From positions 1 to 64,000 of the forward strand of contig LUCM01004362.1 of the NCBI GenBank assembly GCA_008360955.1: a DNA stretch of 64,000 nt, written 5' to 3'. A model generated the notes under the pieces. The model saw only the letters and a program-made list of their open reading frames with translations. It had not been told where the DNA came from and made no database searches. Origin of the DNA: Fasciolopsis buskii. Lineage: Eukaryota > Platyhelminthes > Trematoda > Plagiorchiida > Fasciolidae. Made by a program: the position numbers and the translations under genes. This document shows positions 12,966 through 26,904 of the stretch, one piece after another. Each line of letters starts with the position of its first letter. Positions within the stretch are counted from its first letter, which is position 1.

Positions 12966-15735
12966 AATTGAATTTAAGCATTTGAAGTCAACCTTAGTCA
13001 TTATCAGTTTCGGTCCACAACAGTAAGTGACTATCTGGATCTGGTTTTAAAGGCTAGTCACACATGAGACGACAAGAAGGCAGGGTAAACATAATGGCAC
13101 TTGAATTCATCTTGTTTCCTACAAAAGCCATCCCAGTTCTACCCCGATGACCACAATTTCTAAACAAAGAGACCTTTGTTGCACTAACCTAAGCCAGTTG
13201 TTTTTGTCAACTGTAACTCAATCGACCGGTGAATAAATATGGTCTTTCACATTTCCGGGCTGTTGCCATATCCGTGCCTCATAGCATATGAATTACCAGG
13301 ACAAAAAGAATTTCATTTAACAGCATTCCACTCAGAGTCAATGGAATTAATTGACCGTGCGCTGCTGAAATAGTACTACTTCATTTTTTGATGCACGATT
13401 AGACATACTATTTCTCTAATAATGAAAGCATATTGCTCTTATATCCGAGTAGGTTAGAAACTAATTCTATAGAGGGAAACAGGAAAAAAAATCTTTTTAA
13501 AGCGCCTCACAAACTTTAAGATTATTAGCTATTGTACCGTCATACATCCGTTTCTCTGTTACACTGAATTAAATCTGTCAGATTAAGTGTGCACCTTTGG
13601 TTTCTAAAACGACTCGAACTTCTCGGATGCCCATCGAAATCCTGGCATAGATAAATGCGCTACAACAGTTTCCTGCAGCTAAGATTCTCTGCTTCCGTGG
13701 TGGTTACATATTCGTTTTTTTCTAATTCCGGTTTGCTAGCGAAGCAATCACAAGCGAATACAAATCAGCTGTCTGGACAAAATACACCTCGCGCAAATTC
13801 GAGCACCAACTAATATGATAATGTTTACCGTAGGTACAGTTCAATTTCTGAATTTGTACATATGCACGAAGGTGTTCGCTCATCTTTGCAGCCAGACCCG
13901 TTGAGAGTAAACAAAGGCACTGTTAAATAAAGGTAAAATGAGATCACTTTAGAATTAACCGCACATCAATCTTTGCATACTTCTGTTTCACAGCGTCCAC
14001 TGTCCCTCGTTGTCCCGGTGGACTACGGGCATCGGGTACGGAGTAAACTTTTGTGCGATCAAGCACTACTATCTACTTATCGACTAATCGGTTCATGCTA
14101 CTCTTTCGGTTAAACTTGCCGGGTCGGTAGCACACGGCGAAGAACAAATGTCTTAATCTGTTGGTGAGCAGCCCTGCCGCTTGTCACAATGCCATCAGAA
14201 AATGTGATATGTTTTATAGCGAACGACTGGCAAGTAAAAATCTACAACACCCTCAACGCTGCCATTGTATGTTTAATAATCCTTGGTCAGTCCTATTTGC
14301 TGATTATGCCCAATATCGATGAACTTTCCACTTTTCACAACCCTTCCTGTGCGCCAGGTAGTAAACTGATCTATCCTTAACACCGACAGGAATATAAACC
14401 TGGATTTCCGAATGTTGAAGCTGGAAAATGTAATTGGTGTTGTTTTTCATGATCAGGTGTTTATGGGTGTCACTTGTAAGTAAATAACTTGGATGGTCCT
14501 TCTACTGCATTAATCCAGTTATAATTAATTTCATCCATATTCGTAGAAGTTTGTCTCAAAGTAATTTGGTTTCAAGCGTGGTTTTCCAGGAATGGTTTCA
14601 CAAAATCTCTCGCACTCATAGGGGAAAATGATTTTTAGAGCTTCGCGTTTTTACTTTGAGCCGCGGCAATGTCGCAAAAACTACTTAACAATTTATTTGG
14701 AGTTTATGGCTTTTAATTGTGAGCCGCAATGTCTTGTACAAATTCTGATGGTCAGCTGCTCGTCTGTCCAAATTACATTGACGAGAACACCTTTACCCTT
14801 TACGCGACTTCAGTGACGGAAGAGGCGTGTGCAACCATGTAAAACAAGGGAGAAATTTTGCTCTTAAAATATTTAGAGCAGTCGGAACATGCATTTCCAA
14901 CTTATACTGTCTAGACTATTTTGTGCAGTCGGTGATAACATTAAACCCAGTGTGATGCATACTCCGGCCAACTTCCAATGCTATGTTTATTTCTATCACT
15001 TCTAGCCTATTGTCAAATACGCAGTCCGTTCTTGCTCAAATATCTATCGTGATTTGTCGAGTTTCAGTGGTTAGCTTCGAAGTTTATTGGCTTCTAATCA
15101 TCTCTGAATTCCTACTGGACCAGTGATCCAGTTGTTATAAACCACTAGTTTCATTTTACTTGACTGCAAGCGTATTCAAAAATAAGTTCCAAATTTTACA
15201 AGTCGACTGCGGATCGAATTTCATCCGGGAGCAGAAAACGTGTATTGCTATCTTTTACCTACGACATCGACAAAATTCTTTCGCGTAAATTCCGTTCACG
15301 TTTAATTGTAATACTTCGTGAACCTTACACCTGAGACCTCAGCTATTTACCCCATAAAAGATGAAAATCCGGCCTAGTTCCGCTATGGTTAGTTTGGGAT
15401 GGCTATAGAAGATATTTTTTCTGAAGTGTTTCTGAAATTGGCACACAAATGTGCCACTATACATCCAGTGCTGCGAAGTGAGTTAATGCTTTGCTCAACC
15501 TAGGAAGTGAGGCGAGCGAAGTTCGTGATTTTGTCATATAGTATGTCATAAGTATTTTTTCAGCAAACGCAAGTTGAAAACATCCTTGTCCAAGTACGTA
15601 TGCCGGCAGACAGCTGATAACTTTATTACGAAGTGGCAAACTGGCATTGGGGCTAAATCCCACGACGCAGTATTCCAGTCTATCAAAACGTGAAAACTAA
15701 AATTCTAAAACATTTTGATTTTAAGACTTACCTTG
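12966..15735. other. Intergenic or intronic DNA, no gene recognised
   Basis: No open frame beyond chance length and no recognisable relic. A somewhat GC-richer patch at about 13995-14160 may be old repeat DNA. Confidence 0.45.
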
Positions 15736-15783
15736 AGAAAGGCTACCCACGGTAGTCAAAACGTTGGCGCATTGCATCTATCA
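15736..15783 (+). repeat. Dispersed repeat motif, copy 1
   Basis: Shares the core CGGTAGTC(A/G)AAA(C/T)GTTGG and flanks (GAGAAAGGCTACCCA before, CATTGCATCTA after) with 22224-22264. The two sit in otherwise unrelated surroundings, so this looks like the remnant of a dispersed repeat. Family unknown. Confidence 0.5.
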
Positions 15784-18220
15784 ACCACGCTGTTATTAAC
15801 ATTATATCAGCCAAAATAAAAAAACAAAACCCTTGAACTAAATTCAGAGGATTTTATCTACCAATAGTTGCAGCACAATTTTCTGCAATCAGTTTCAAGG
15901 ACCTTAGTTTGGAGAGCAGTATTTTTTAGGAAACCATCACGATAACTTACAAAGCACTCAATGTAATGTGGTATTGATCGGAGGCACTGAACAGAAGTCA
16001 TCTGCTGATTGATTAAAATCCAGGGCTAAAAGAGACTACGTGAATATCTTTATTTTCGAAGTTAGGGCAGATGGTTTCTCTAGCATCTGTACGATGATCG
16101 TTAGGCCAGAAAAATCGTATAACACAAAACATCTCGAATAACATGTCCTCAATTTGCAAACTAACAATCTGTCAATTTGTTAGCATAATTTTGGGACTAA
16201 TTTTGCTGCATACAGCCATTGTACGTATAAATATATACGTACTTGTACATTTGTAAATTCAGTTGATCACTATTTCGGCATCCAGCTTTTCAGTGAATCC
16301 ATGGAATCGCTGCAAAGCCGTACTGAGCTTACAAGTTGTAACAGTGACTGATATTAAGTCTTTAGGAGCACTACCCGAGTCCGGAATAAACAAAGCTGAG
16401 GTAACTTTGAGTTGATTACACCAATCGACAGTCTGAGTGAAAAGGCCGTGTGAGAAATCTGAAGACTGCTGAGGGACCGAAGTAGTCAGCCGAAGAGCGA
16501 GTACTGATCAGCGAGGACCAATATCAGCTATTTGATTCTGAATAATAAAATGATTTTTGTTTTGCTCGATTTGTGTTTTTCTCACCAGATTTTACTGGGA
16601 ACTGGAAATAGTGATCCCGGGATGAAACAGCTTAAGGATTTCACGCCGAAGTAGATCAGACTGCTTTCGCTTTCTTTCATCATTCAAAATCACTAGCATT
16701 GCATTTCGATCTCACCCAACCGATACGCTTACCCAGGGCGCTGATTTTCTAGTCGCATGTCTTAGTTATTACTTTAGCCCAGGTGAGTGTAAATGCGCTA
16801 CCGAACGTTGGCGAAATATGAAACAGGGTCCTCATTTATCAGTGGGTTTTACAAGCCACGAATCCTAAGCACCAGATGAACGATTCACACGTGTTGGCCA
16901 ACTTCTGTACATTGGAAATTGTGCACAAAATATTTAGAAGCGCCCCGGCTAGTGAAACGACCAAGACGATGGAGATGGAGTTCGGGTATAAGAGGACGTG
17001 ACAGGATGGGTTCAGCGCCTTCGAAGTTAAGATGATGGTGAGAACACTAAGTGAATGTAATACGGCAGTGGTTACCTGCTCAACGATTATTTTGGAAACC
17101 GGATCGGTCAGTTCTTTGCCAGGAACCTAATATTGGAGGAAAAAGCGAAAGTAGTCTTGTTAAGCGGGTTATCTCGCAGTATGCCCGCTACTTGTTGTGA
17201 ATTTAGACTTTCCATCATGAGTAAAGGAAGCCTAAAGCATTCACGGTGAAGAAAATTCTGTTCAAATTCAAAGAGGTCGTTTCGGTCCTTCGCAGGCATC
17301 TTTCGATAGGCCGCAGACCGGTCATAATTGGGGAGATCGAATTCCCATTACAGAATGGTATTCAAGTAAACTCTCCAATCTTTACTAGAAAGTCGGCGCG
17401 ATAGCTTGGTATAAGTACGTTTTCTGCAAGGCGCATCATAAGTCATCTATACCTGCATCGATTCAAAATTTTACCACATTATTTTTAGGAAGATGGAAAT
17501 AGACAAAGTTTTATCTTTTTGTGAGTAGTTTGTCTAACTTTCCAAATGGAGAAATGAGCTCTCGTTCCTTAGCCAGTCCCTCTCACTGCTGTCAGTTTAA
17601 TTATACGCTGCTCTTATCACTCAGCCGCTTGGAAATAAGAAGCACCATAGTCTGATATGTTAAACGAGCAGCTGCTTTTTATCACCCTAAGCGCTCTTCC
17701 TTCTCATCAAAATCGTCCATAGTTCTTGAGTTATTATCTTCAATTTTGCTTGTCAAATATCATGCTGTCTACTTTTATTTTTAGCACGTGTAGCGCGTTA
17801 TGCGTGCTATTATTGCGAGACAAATAAGCAGAATGTACGTTTATCAACCAGACAGGAATTCAAGCAATGGAGCGAATTTCGACTTCATGCACTAACTTCC
17901 TTGAACGTTCGACTTACGAGTCCACTGCGTCCTTAGAGGTTTGTGCCAGTATTCCAATCCGTTTTACAATCAAAAAGCGATTGCGAATTACCCGAGAGAT
18001 TCGGTCTTTGACGTTATTCAATTCTTAAAAAATCCATAATTGTATTCCGCCAAATGCGAGCAAGGCCCTAAGTGTTTATCGATTTGTCGTACAAAGAAAA
18101 ACGTTTTCAAAGCACTTTAATAGGAATATACGTTAAAAACGCACTCACTGTTTTGTTGTTATCAGTATGGTCCGCTGACCAATTATACGGACAGCAAAAA
18201 TCAATTTCCTAAACTCTGGA
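15784..18220. other. Intergenic or intronic DNA, no gene recognised
   Basis: One stop-free plus-strand run passes through about 16633-16870 and contains a CAG/GTGAGT donor-like site near 16780, but no domain could be recognised. Otherwise nothing seen. Confidence 0.4.
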
Positions 18221-18223
18221 TGC

Positions 18224-18616
18224 ATGTTCACAACAGTAATGAATCTAACTAAAACCAGTCAACAATTAATAATCACGGCAGATGCAACACTGCTTCTTGC
18301 GTTGCACCTGACGTTTGTAAAAACGGAAGAAACTATTGCAGCTCTTCTGAAATCAACAGAAGAAATTAAAAAGCTGACAGGGTTCATTAAACCACTGAGG
18401 CTTGATGACGCCTTTCTTCGGGCAACGGTGCTCTGTCTTAGCAAGGTTCCATGGAATTACAACACAAGCAAGCGCATAGGAAAGAATGTTCCCGCAAACC
18501 GAACAAAAGGGGGGTGGGTGAAAAACGAATCACAGTACAGACAAAAGATGCAGTTTGCAAGTAGTTTCGTATCGAAGTATTTGCAGTATTACACCGGTTG
18601 GAGAGGTACAATTTAG
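18224..18616 (+). CDS. Unidentified 130-codon ORF
   Basis: An uninterrupted frame from ATG to TAG. Residues about 15-30 are hydrophobic (LIITADATLLLALHLTF). They are followed by an acidic/lysine segment (KTEETIAALLKSTEEIKK) that could be helical, and a basic C-terminal third. No known family motif is visible. The minus strand is also open over part of it. It is the longest ATG-initiated plus-strand frame in the window, but a frame this long is not improbable by chance in 64 kb, and no promoter, splice or poly(A) evidence supports it. Confidence 0.2.
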   Translation: MFTTVMNLTKTSQQLIITADATLLLALHLTFVKTEETIAALLKSTEEIKKLTGFIKPLRLDDAFLRATVLCLSKVPWNYNTSKRIGKNVPANRTKGGWVKNESQYRQKMQFASSFVSKYLQYYTGWRGTI

Positions 18617-21600
18617 GTTTTCAGAATTTTCTGCCCGAATGAGAACAGTCTCCAAATTTAGTAATTGCACTTTGCAGTTGATGCGGTCAAAATAACACGG
18701 CAATGCAATTGCATAGACAATGACTGAAGCAGCGGTCTCACTGAGTACGTAAACAGAGACCTAGATTTATTGTTTCCCGTCTGATTTATTCCCAGCAAGG
18801 ATATTGAATCTTTGCGTGATCGATGGGATTTTCCTTCCAATGTGGTATTTACTAATCTGTAGTGGGATTTGAGTGGGACAATGAAATAATTTTACAGCGA
18901 AGTTTGGTCTGAAACCCAACCAAAAATGTAACATCTCATCTAACTTACCGCATACTTGGTTAGGAAAACGAGCTGCCTAGAAGGAAGATGTTGATGTTCA
19001 CAACGATGCATCAATCAGCTCTCATCTGCACAGGAGAAAAGCTCTATGTTTGTTTCACCTAGGCGTTGTTCTTCAAATTAACATCAAAGTTCCGCGCTCC
19101 TGGCTTTTGAGCCACTCTTCTGATTCTTAAGCATTAACGGTGGCTCTTATTGCCTACTGATAGGCACGGGCCTTCTAAGTTACGTTTACATCGCCAAAGG
19201 AAGTGAGTAATTAGGTGACTGTGAAAATGACCGCAAAAATTCATCATCCGCTGCGTGAAACTACCTCTTTATTGAGGATCCCAATAAACATTTAGCCTTA
19301 GCATCAGGTATCCCAACTGAATATTAGTCGGGCCGAAATTGGAATGCAAACCATCAACGACAGACAATGGTTCGAATACTGTAGACATTTCGATGGAATC
19401 CTAGCTCGTGTCAGTATGACGAATGCAGATTAACTACTCTTCTAAACACCGGATGACGTCCGGTAGCTTAGAAGTTTTCTCATCATTTAAGTGCTGTCGG
19501 CTAACAAATACTGTATTTCTAAGTGAAAAGCATTAGGATTCTAACGCACCGAGAGAAAAATGACATGGTTGAGTATGTGCGTGATCTGCAGAATTCCTTT
19601 TGAAGCACACTGACACGTGAATGGGAATAAATTTACAAATTTAATTGCATAGGTCCAGTTTCATTTTTGATTTTATCCCATTCTGCATACGGTGTTTATT
19701 TTTATTTTTGTTATGATGTAACATCGCTGTATGCAAGATTATTGAAATATAATTGCGCAATAACCGGACCCCATATAGCAAGACTCACGCAGCATGTTTG
19801 TACATAACAACCCACCCAGTCATCTCAGCTAATTTGAATTCGTCGACATTTCTGAGGATCCCTTTCACTAACTGAGGAGCTTTTTTCGTGAGTGACAGAA
19901 TCGCTTCATCCCGGAGAAGCACGGAAAAAGTGATCGGTGCTAGTACAGTAAAAATCTATTTTTCGCTTTAATCTGCTACGAGCATCCTATATGACTACCC
20001 TAACTACCGTACGGATATTACGATAATCGTACTCACCTGCTTAATGGGAATATCACCGAAATGTGGTAATCCGCAGAATGTAGTTTTCTGTGATGTCATG
20101 TGAGCGCTGGTCGTTAGCAGAAGGTAACTCTTTTGTTCGCAAGAAATTTAGGCGGTGCTATCAAGTATATCTGACACCCAATAACGGTGTGCTGTGCTAA
20201 TGAACTATACTATTAATTGGGTAAAGATTCATTATCACTTATTTGATTCCAGACGTATTCATGCCACGTTAGTTACGTCAGTGATCTAGATCTACCTTGG
20301 AGGCAATGCAGATTCACCGCAGAATAAGGCATCATAACAATATGGGCAAAAAATATTATCAAATTTTTGTCGGTGATATTAGTCTAGTAAGATTATCCGA
20401 GTTTTGATAAATTGTGCAATTAATAATTTAGGCCACTTCTTCAGAATTTGTTGCTTGTCCCAGAAGCAGTCAAGCATCGATAAGGACGAGAAAACTTTCA
20501 AGGAAACATAAAAGTTTATCTTCATACTAACCCCAGAATTTCCGCATTTTCGAATAGTCTTTGAGTCGTGACGTCAGAACGAAAGGGATATCTTAAAGGG
20601 CTCAGGCTCCGACTTCAATTTATCTAGTAGATACGCAATTTTGATGAATTGTGATGAGGAGTTTTACAAGTTTCCTTTGACATTTGCCAAAATGCATCGG
20701 TCTGCCGACAGAAAGACCAGAAGATTGTCAAAACACCCAGGGTGGCTCTTTACGCAATTGAGGGACACAAGTCCACACGAACATACCGAATTCACTTGTG
20801 ACGCGAACACCTGTTTGGCACCGTAAATGAATTTTCTGTAGGTACAGATTTCGGAGCCTTGATCCCAATGACAGGTTACCGAATGCCAGTTGTTCTGTCT
20901 TCAGAACGAAAACATTAAGGAAAAATGTCGTCATTGGCTTTTCTGTTGCCATTTGTGTAAACTGCGTTTTCAAGGAGAGAATACTGTCACTTTATTATCC
21001 ATCGTTATGCGTCACCTAACTAGTCAAGTTTCGTGACATTGCTTTATGCAGCCTTGTGATCATGGTATTAAAATTTTATTGTTGGATGATTTCTCATTTT
21101 GATAACTTTCTCCGGTTTGATAGAAACTTTGAACCACTTGATAACGTGATATTAGCTTCTGTTCTCTTGAAAATCTAATAGATACGGCAAAGACCGCACT
21201 CATTGATTGTGACCAAAAAAAATGAGTTGATAGTTTGTTTGTCAAGAACTAACCAGCCGAAAATGGTCAGACAAGATTTTAGATTGAGACCGTCTGATTT
21301 GAGGTCAACCAAGGTCAATAAATTTAGACCACGTTTTGGTACTCACCATTGCTTGCAGTCCCAAAACCTAGCAAGGGTCTTCTGATAGCAGAATAATAAA
21401 GCGATCAATTTTCGCTGAGACAAAGTAATATTCAGTTTGCAAAATGGCCTTTTTGGTTCAGAAGCCTGTAACTTCTGTCAAACGTTTCTTGCTCGCAGTC
21501 AGTTATTCCATCGTTTAACATCCTTTTACTATCATTCTCATGAATGAAGCTGAATCTCACTCCCTAAATTTTACCCAATTTGCTGCCGTATGAATGCAAC

Positions 21601-22223
21601 GTGCTTGGATTTGATATGTAACCACCAAACATTGACGTTATGTGGCGACTTGACATTTGTGGCTTCAAGAAACATAACGTGCGTTATCGGAAAATTATCT
21701 GGGCAGTTGGACTCAATCAAGGACAGATTAGCGACTTTGTCAGACTGTCGCTAAACATGCAACCTTCATGCCGAACCATGCATTACTAAAGGGAAGACCA
21801 CAATCTATTATCTGATATATTAGCAGTGGATAGAAGTACTCACAATGACATATTCATCAGTCAGGTGGGGGTATAAGAGCACCGAATCAGCCTGCTTCCG
21901 TTGATTCCGCCTTCGGTTGTGCGAAACCTGAATGCATCCTCAAATGAAAAGGTGAAAGTATACTGGAAACAACCACTGTCAACAGGATTCTGTGATTTTT
22001 ATCGGTATTCATGAAGTCGGCATACTTGCACGCAAGGAATGTTTTGAAAACACTATTGTTCGGAAATCACGGGAAGGATGTGGCATAAATTGCGCATCTT
22101 GAAGCTTTTCATCAGAACCGAACGAATTGAGCAATGTGTCAAAAACTCAACGCGCCCTATGCTGGTTTTATTGTGAATGATGCAATTTTAACATGGCATT
22201 GACCGTAATCTTTCTCAAGAAAG
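18617..22223. other. Intergenic or intronic DNA, no gene recognised
   Basis: Only short open frames on both strands. Nothing recognised. Confidence 0.45.
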
Positions 22224-22264
22224 AACACCTACGGTAGTCGAAATGTTGGAGAATTACATCTACC
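22224..22264 (+). repeat. Dispersed repeat motif, copy 2
   Basis: Second copy of the motif at 15736-15783, with the core reading CGGTAGTCGAAATGTTGG followed by AGAATTACATCTACC. Divergence between the copies suggests an old repeat. Confidence 0.5.
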
Positions 22265-25180
22265 TAAAATATTTTTGCCGAGCAAGCGTCTGCTTGACCT
22301 TAACTAACGACGTTTCTATCCCTCCTTATTTTAGTAATATTAACAGACAGTAGGCGTCTTTAGTAAGAAATAGACCTTTTATCACTCAACAATTAGTCGG
22401 TGTAAATGATGCAGCTTATTAATCTACAATGAGCATCTTTCGCATAATTCCATGCTTGTTGCCTATATACCTACTGAGATACACAAAAGGCATTTAATTC
22501 TTAGGACTTGTAGAAGTGAGAAAGAAGAACCATTTCAAGCCAGAAAATGATCAGGCACACCGCCAATGGCAAGATGACTGGGTTGCTCATAAATTCCAGG
22601 TGAATGATTCTGCACCATTTTGCAATTTTGAAAAAAATAGCCGAAAACAGTCCGATTAATATCGATGGAGCTGTCAACTGTGTTGGATAATCAGTTACAG
22701 TGGCTAGAAAACAGGTGAAAGTCTGAAGGTGAAATCATTTGGAAGAGTAGAGAGCGGTCTGAAACATTCGATGAACAGTGCCAATTGCTGTTTCTTTTTG
22801 AACATGGAAAGAATCTAGAGAAGAAAAATCATTTCAGTCACAAATCATCTTTGTGTCAATTACCCTGACGAAAAAAATATTAGAAACCACAAAGCAGCTT
22901 GCATTTACAATCAATTCGTGGATGAACAAATTAAAACCTAAAGCGACTGGCAGAATGCCTAAGTTATAGGGATAATTATGGACGCGATCAACATTGTCCC
23001 AAGGGAAATACCCCGGGTTCGGAATATGTCAGGTTGTCATCAAAGTCCAAACTTCAATTGGCATTTGTAAAAACCATCCGATATGTCGACATGGGAATAC
23101 AACCACAATAATTGTAGATCAAATGGATAGAGAGGTAAAATGGAAAATTATTATTTATTCTATTAGTGAAATAGTAAAAGCGACTTTTTCTCTGCTAAAT
23201 CGGAATTTATTCTACAGTTAAGTGAAAAGCACTTGAAAAATTCACTTATTGAGAATAATGTAGTCCTTCCATGGGTCAGTGACCAGATCTATTTCAAGCA
23301 ATCGTGAAAAGGTCCCTAGTCTATTTGGAAATTCACGCATTTTCATTAACTCGCGCTTTGTAAGCTGACCTTATTTTGAAAAATATAATTTCCCTCACTT
23401 TATTTTTCCCACAATTTCCCTTACTGCAAGACCGTACTGAAATAAAAAGGAACTGCAATGGTGATCCAGAGAGTTGTTAAAATTCTGAACAATTACCTTT
23501 ACCCTCTCGTCTTCCATTGTACAAATAAGTGTTCCAAATGAAATAGGAATACTCACACACTTGAAATCGTAAGACTTAATGGAACTCTTTCAAATAGCCT
23601 ACAACAATCAATGAGTAACGTTCGAGTATAGAAACAACTCAGACCGCAGCATTTAGTCATATAGCCTAGTCTTCGACCAACGCGTCGGAAGATCTCGTGG
23701 AATCAATCGGACCAATTAGGCAGACTTACTCAGAAACGTTTGCTGGTTGTTCCTCGGCCTTTTATCTAAATCAGGGGCAAACTTTACCTGTTTCGGATAG
23801 CAGTCTATACCGAGGGCATTAATCTGTGACTTTGCATCGCAGGCCCAAAATAATTGCAATGTAGGATCTACTCGGTAGACTGAGTTCTATCACCCGATAA
23901 TTTTCGCATAACCGCTGAACTGGTAATACAGTTCCTTTGTGATACTCAGCTAGTGCCAGAAAATCATCGGCTTTGGAAGACTGACAGTCTTCCCACATCG
24001 TGTTTTTCCGTGGATATGTTTCTGAGAAATTCCGCAAAATAGCCTTTACTTCTGCTTTGCAGATGAAACCTCTGATCGATAATCGAGTGAGGTTTGGGGA
24101 GAAGATTTCCGAAACTGGTGATCAAAAGTCAAGCTTTTTGTGTTCGCTGTGTTACATCATAGGATTAGTGGCTGGGACTCGGCGGCTCAAACAACTACAC
24201 TGGTTAATTCGTCAAACTCGTCTATTAAAACCGTTCGTCAGGCTTGAGGCCGTTGCAGTCTTCCAGTAGCATTCATTACGTAAAAGTCGATCGAAACACA
24301 TCATGCTTGTTTGCTGCATCGTTCTGGAGCAACGTGGTTGTCAAGGTCATTTATCGTAAACCCAAAATTAAGGGAAAGCTTGGTTAACTGAATATCAAGG
24401 TTAATCCTAGGTCAACCGAAATCACCACAAATTGAATCACTACGGCAACTAATTGACAGAGACAGTTTGCGTTTCTACATCACCAAATCCACTCGGCGAC
24501 TAGCTGGTTAGAGTTGGTGATCAATAGAGGAAGAGATCCACATTAGTCGTTTCATTCCAAAGTATGGATTTAAAAAGTGACATTTCTTAGAGGGTGCATT
24601 TATGCTAAGAACTACTCAGATACCATGTGCGAACATGTCGCAGTAATAATAAAATACATCTGAAGCCCCAATGCTAACCAGGCAAAAACATGGTCTTATT
24701 TATTGAGACTTCTTAACCCTGGTATACCTAAGATAACATTTATTACCTTTCGTCAGTCACGGGCAGGACAATGTTATATGCGGCAATTCAGCACATTCCC
24801 TGTTGCGTGTTTAAGCAAGTTTAGAGATGACAGGTGTGAAATGTGAAATTAGTGCCTCTCATTTATGCATCAGGTATATGATTCCTGGTCAGGATTTCAT
24901 ATAAATAATACATTTAATCTTCGGTGCTGGGGCCTCCTCACAAGATTCGGTCTTGTTCACAAGTTACAATCGATGCCGAACCTACTGCCATACGTTTGTC
25001 AGAAAACTTAGTGATAACGGTCACTCATTCATGCACCAACCAGTTCGTTGGTTTTAGCGGTAATGCAAGAAGCGGAACCAAACATGAGATCATCGAGTGT
25101 CATCTGTAAAGTGTGACCTTCAGGGCTAAGCACCGTTTATATCCGGCTAGAACAAGAACACCAAACCTATGGTCTGAAAT
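22265..25180. other. Intergenic or intronic DNA, no gene recognised
   Basis: A plus-strand frame at about 24045-24269 follows a good acceptor-like tract (ACTTCTGCTTTGCAG) and runs 74 codons. Its sequence has the look of old repeat DNA and no motif is recognised. Nothing else seen. Confidence 0.4.
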
Positions 25181-25282
25181 TGGTTGACACCTACTTGGCA
25201 GCCCTCTGTTGGCCGCGGCCTCCTTCTTGAAAATTGATGTAAATTGTTATTTTGCTAATAAGGGAAGTAAAAGGCAAAAGAT
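25181..25282 (+). repeat. SINE-tail repeat, copy A (5' truncated)
   Basis: Closely matches the body and tail of the element at 33597-33755: shared CTTGGCA(G/A)CCCT, TGTTGGCC(G/A)CGGC, CTTCCTTCTTGAAAA-like, GATGTA(A/C)ATTGTTATTTT and AA(G/A)GGAAGTAAAAG. The tRNA-like head present at 33.6 kb is not recognisable here, so this copy is truncated or more diverged. Strand is given relative to the 33.6 kb copy. Confidence 0.8.
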
Positions 25283-26520
25283 GAAAAGGAAATAATCTCA
25301 AAAGTACTTGACAAAATGTCTTTATGCGAACGGTTGGAGAAGACGTGTTGACTTTATGACGCTTTCCAAAAATATACCCAGATGATAACTTCATTTTTTC
25401 AACCTTTAGTTATAAATATCAATGTCTCATTTTATTTTCATCTGAATTTTTGACGGTTTCATTCACTGGGTGGGATAAAAGAAAAATCATCGATGAAGTC
25501 GGTCAATTCAAATTAGTGTTAACTTCACCGGAATCCTATTCAAGGTATTCTAAATTCAGATACGCAGGTAACTTCATTCTTCTAGTTCAACAGTGAGCTT
25601 CCACTCACTTCGGTTCTCCTGATATTTAAGTTCTCACGCATAACCGTTTACAACTGAAGCATAGACTGATTAGCCCATTAGATTGCTAATGCATTTCTTG
25701 CAAGTCGCTTAGTTCAACGAAGAAGTGTCAACTACAGGTTAGCAAATTCTATTAGAAAGAAACTACCAGCCTTCTTATAAACACCTTAAAACCATTTACA
25801 GCAAATTGTAATTGTCTGCTGCTTACATGTTACAAGTAAATACACAGGTTACGGGTTCTTGAGAACCTGATTTCATGAAGGTCCTAGCAATCGTATGAAT
25901 TTCCAAGATTCAGCCCTCATGTGGAAGCCATGAATAGGTTTTCAACTAACAGTCCTCGAATTTGATTGATGCTGTCGGCGGAAATACAGGATTATAAAGC
26001 GCTGCGTTCCATCTATGTGCGTTACACATGATCGTTGTTTACAAAAATATGTACTTTTCTTCTGTGCTCAATACAGCTTTCTGATTTCCAGCATCGCAAT
26101 CTTATTACTCAATTGTCGGTAAATTTTCTATCACAAAATTGAATTTGATGCAATGCACAAACGATTAATTTGGAAATTAAAATGTTCCCTTGTCTGGTTC
26201 TTGTCCTTTTGTGATCAGAAAATTATTATTCGTGTTTCCGGTGTCTTTCAAGTTGGACCATTGTTATCGGTGATATGGAGTTTTAACATTATCAAGCATT
26301 ATCCTGCTCAACAAGATAACTTTATGCTATGATCATAATCAGCAATGCCAACGAAGGGATATCTCAGTTTTGTGAAGGTTGGCAGAGTTTTCATTGTGTA
26401 CAGACAAACCTCTATAACGAAAGCAAGAGTTAGCAGTCTTGTCCATCACCGATTGCGATGATGTTTGCTCTGTAGCGGCGGTATTATCGGAATAAGCCAT
26501 ATCTATTCATAGGGATAAAA
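25283..26520. other. Intergenic or intronic DNA, no gene recognised
   Basis: Nothing recognised. Confidence 0.5.
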
Positions 26521-26904
26521 TTGTCATGCAGCAACTTCCAGAAAAGTTTGAATAGAAGGCATTTTTCTAATGATCTTCCTCTCAGAGCCCTGCGACACCA
26601 GCCTTTTCATTTTCGGATGAATTTACATCGCATTCGAAATAGTTTGTTCACCATCCTAAGGCTAATCGAGTTCATAAGAGAATATGAAGGTCACAACTTG
26701 GTGTTATTTAACCAGTCAACCTTTGCTGCCTGTTTAAATATAGATCTTTGGCGGGAATTAATGTATGGAGAAACAAAACAGCGAGTAGTTTTGATTGGAT
26801 TTAATTTATCAGAAAAACTCAGAGTAAGCAAAACGGCAAAGATTATCCGAATAAAAGAAGCAGTCACGAGGAAAGTTTGCGTCAATTTTTATTCGATAAC
26901 GTAG
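26521..26904 (+). other. Unidentified 127-codon open frame, no clear start
   Basis: A stop-free frame that opens with TTG; its first ATG is at residue 33. The product would be basic and leucine/isoleucine-rich (for example RNSLFTILRLIEFIREYE). No motif or splice evidence is seen and the opposite strand is also open for 64 codons. It is listed because it is one of the longest open frames, and it is probably fortuitous. Confidence 0.12.

Noticed and set aside
26691..26885. Minus-strand frame that looks like a signal peptide
   Set aside because: It begins with TTG and not ATG, and no upstream splice site supports another start.
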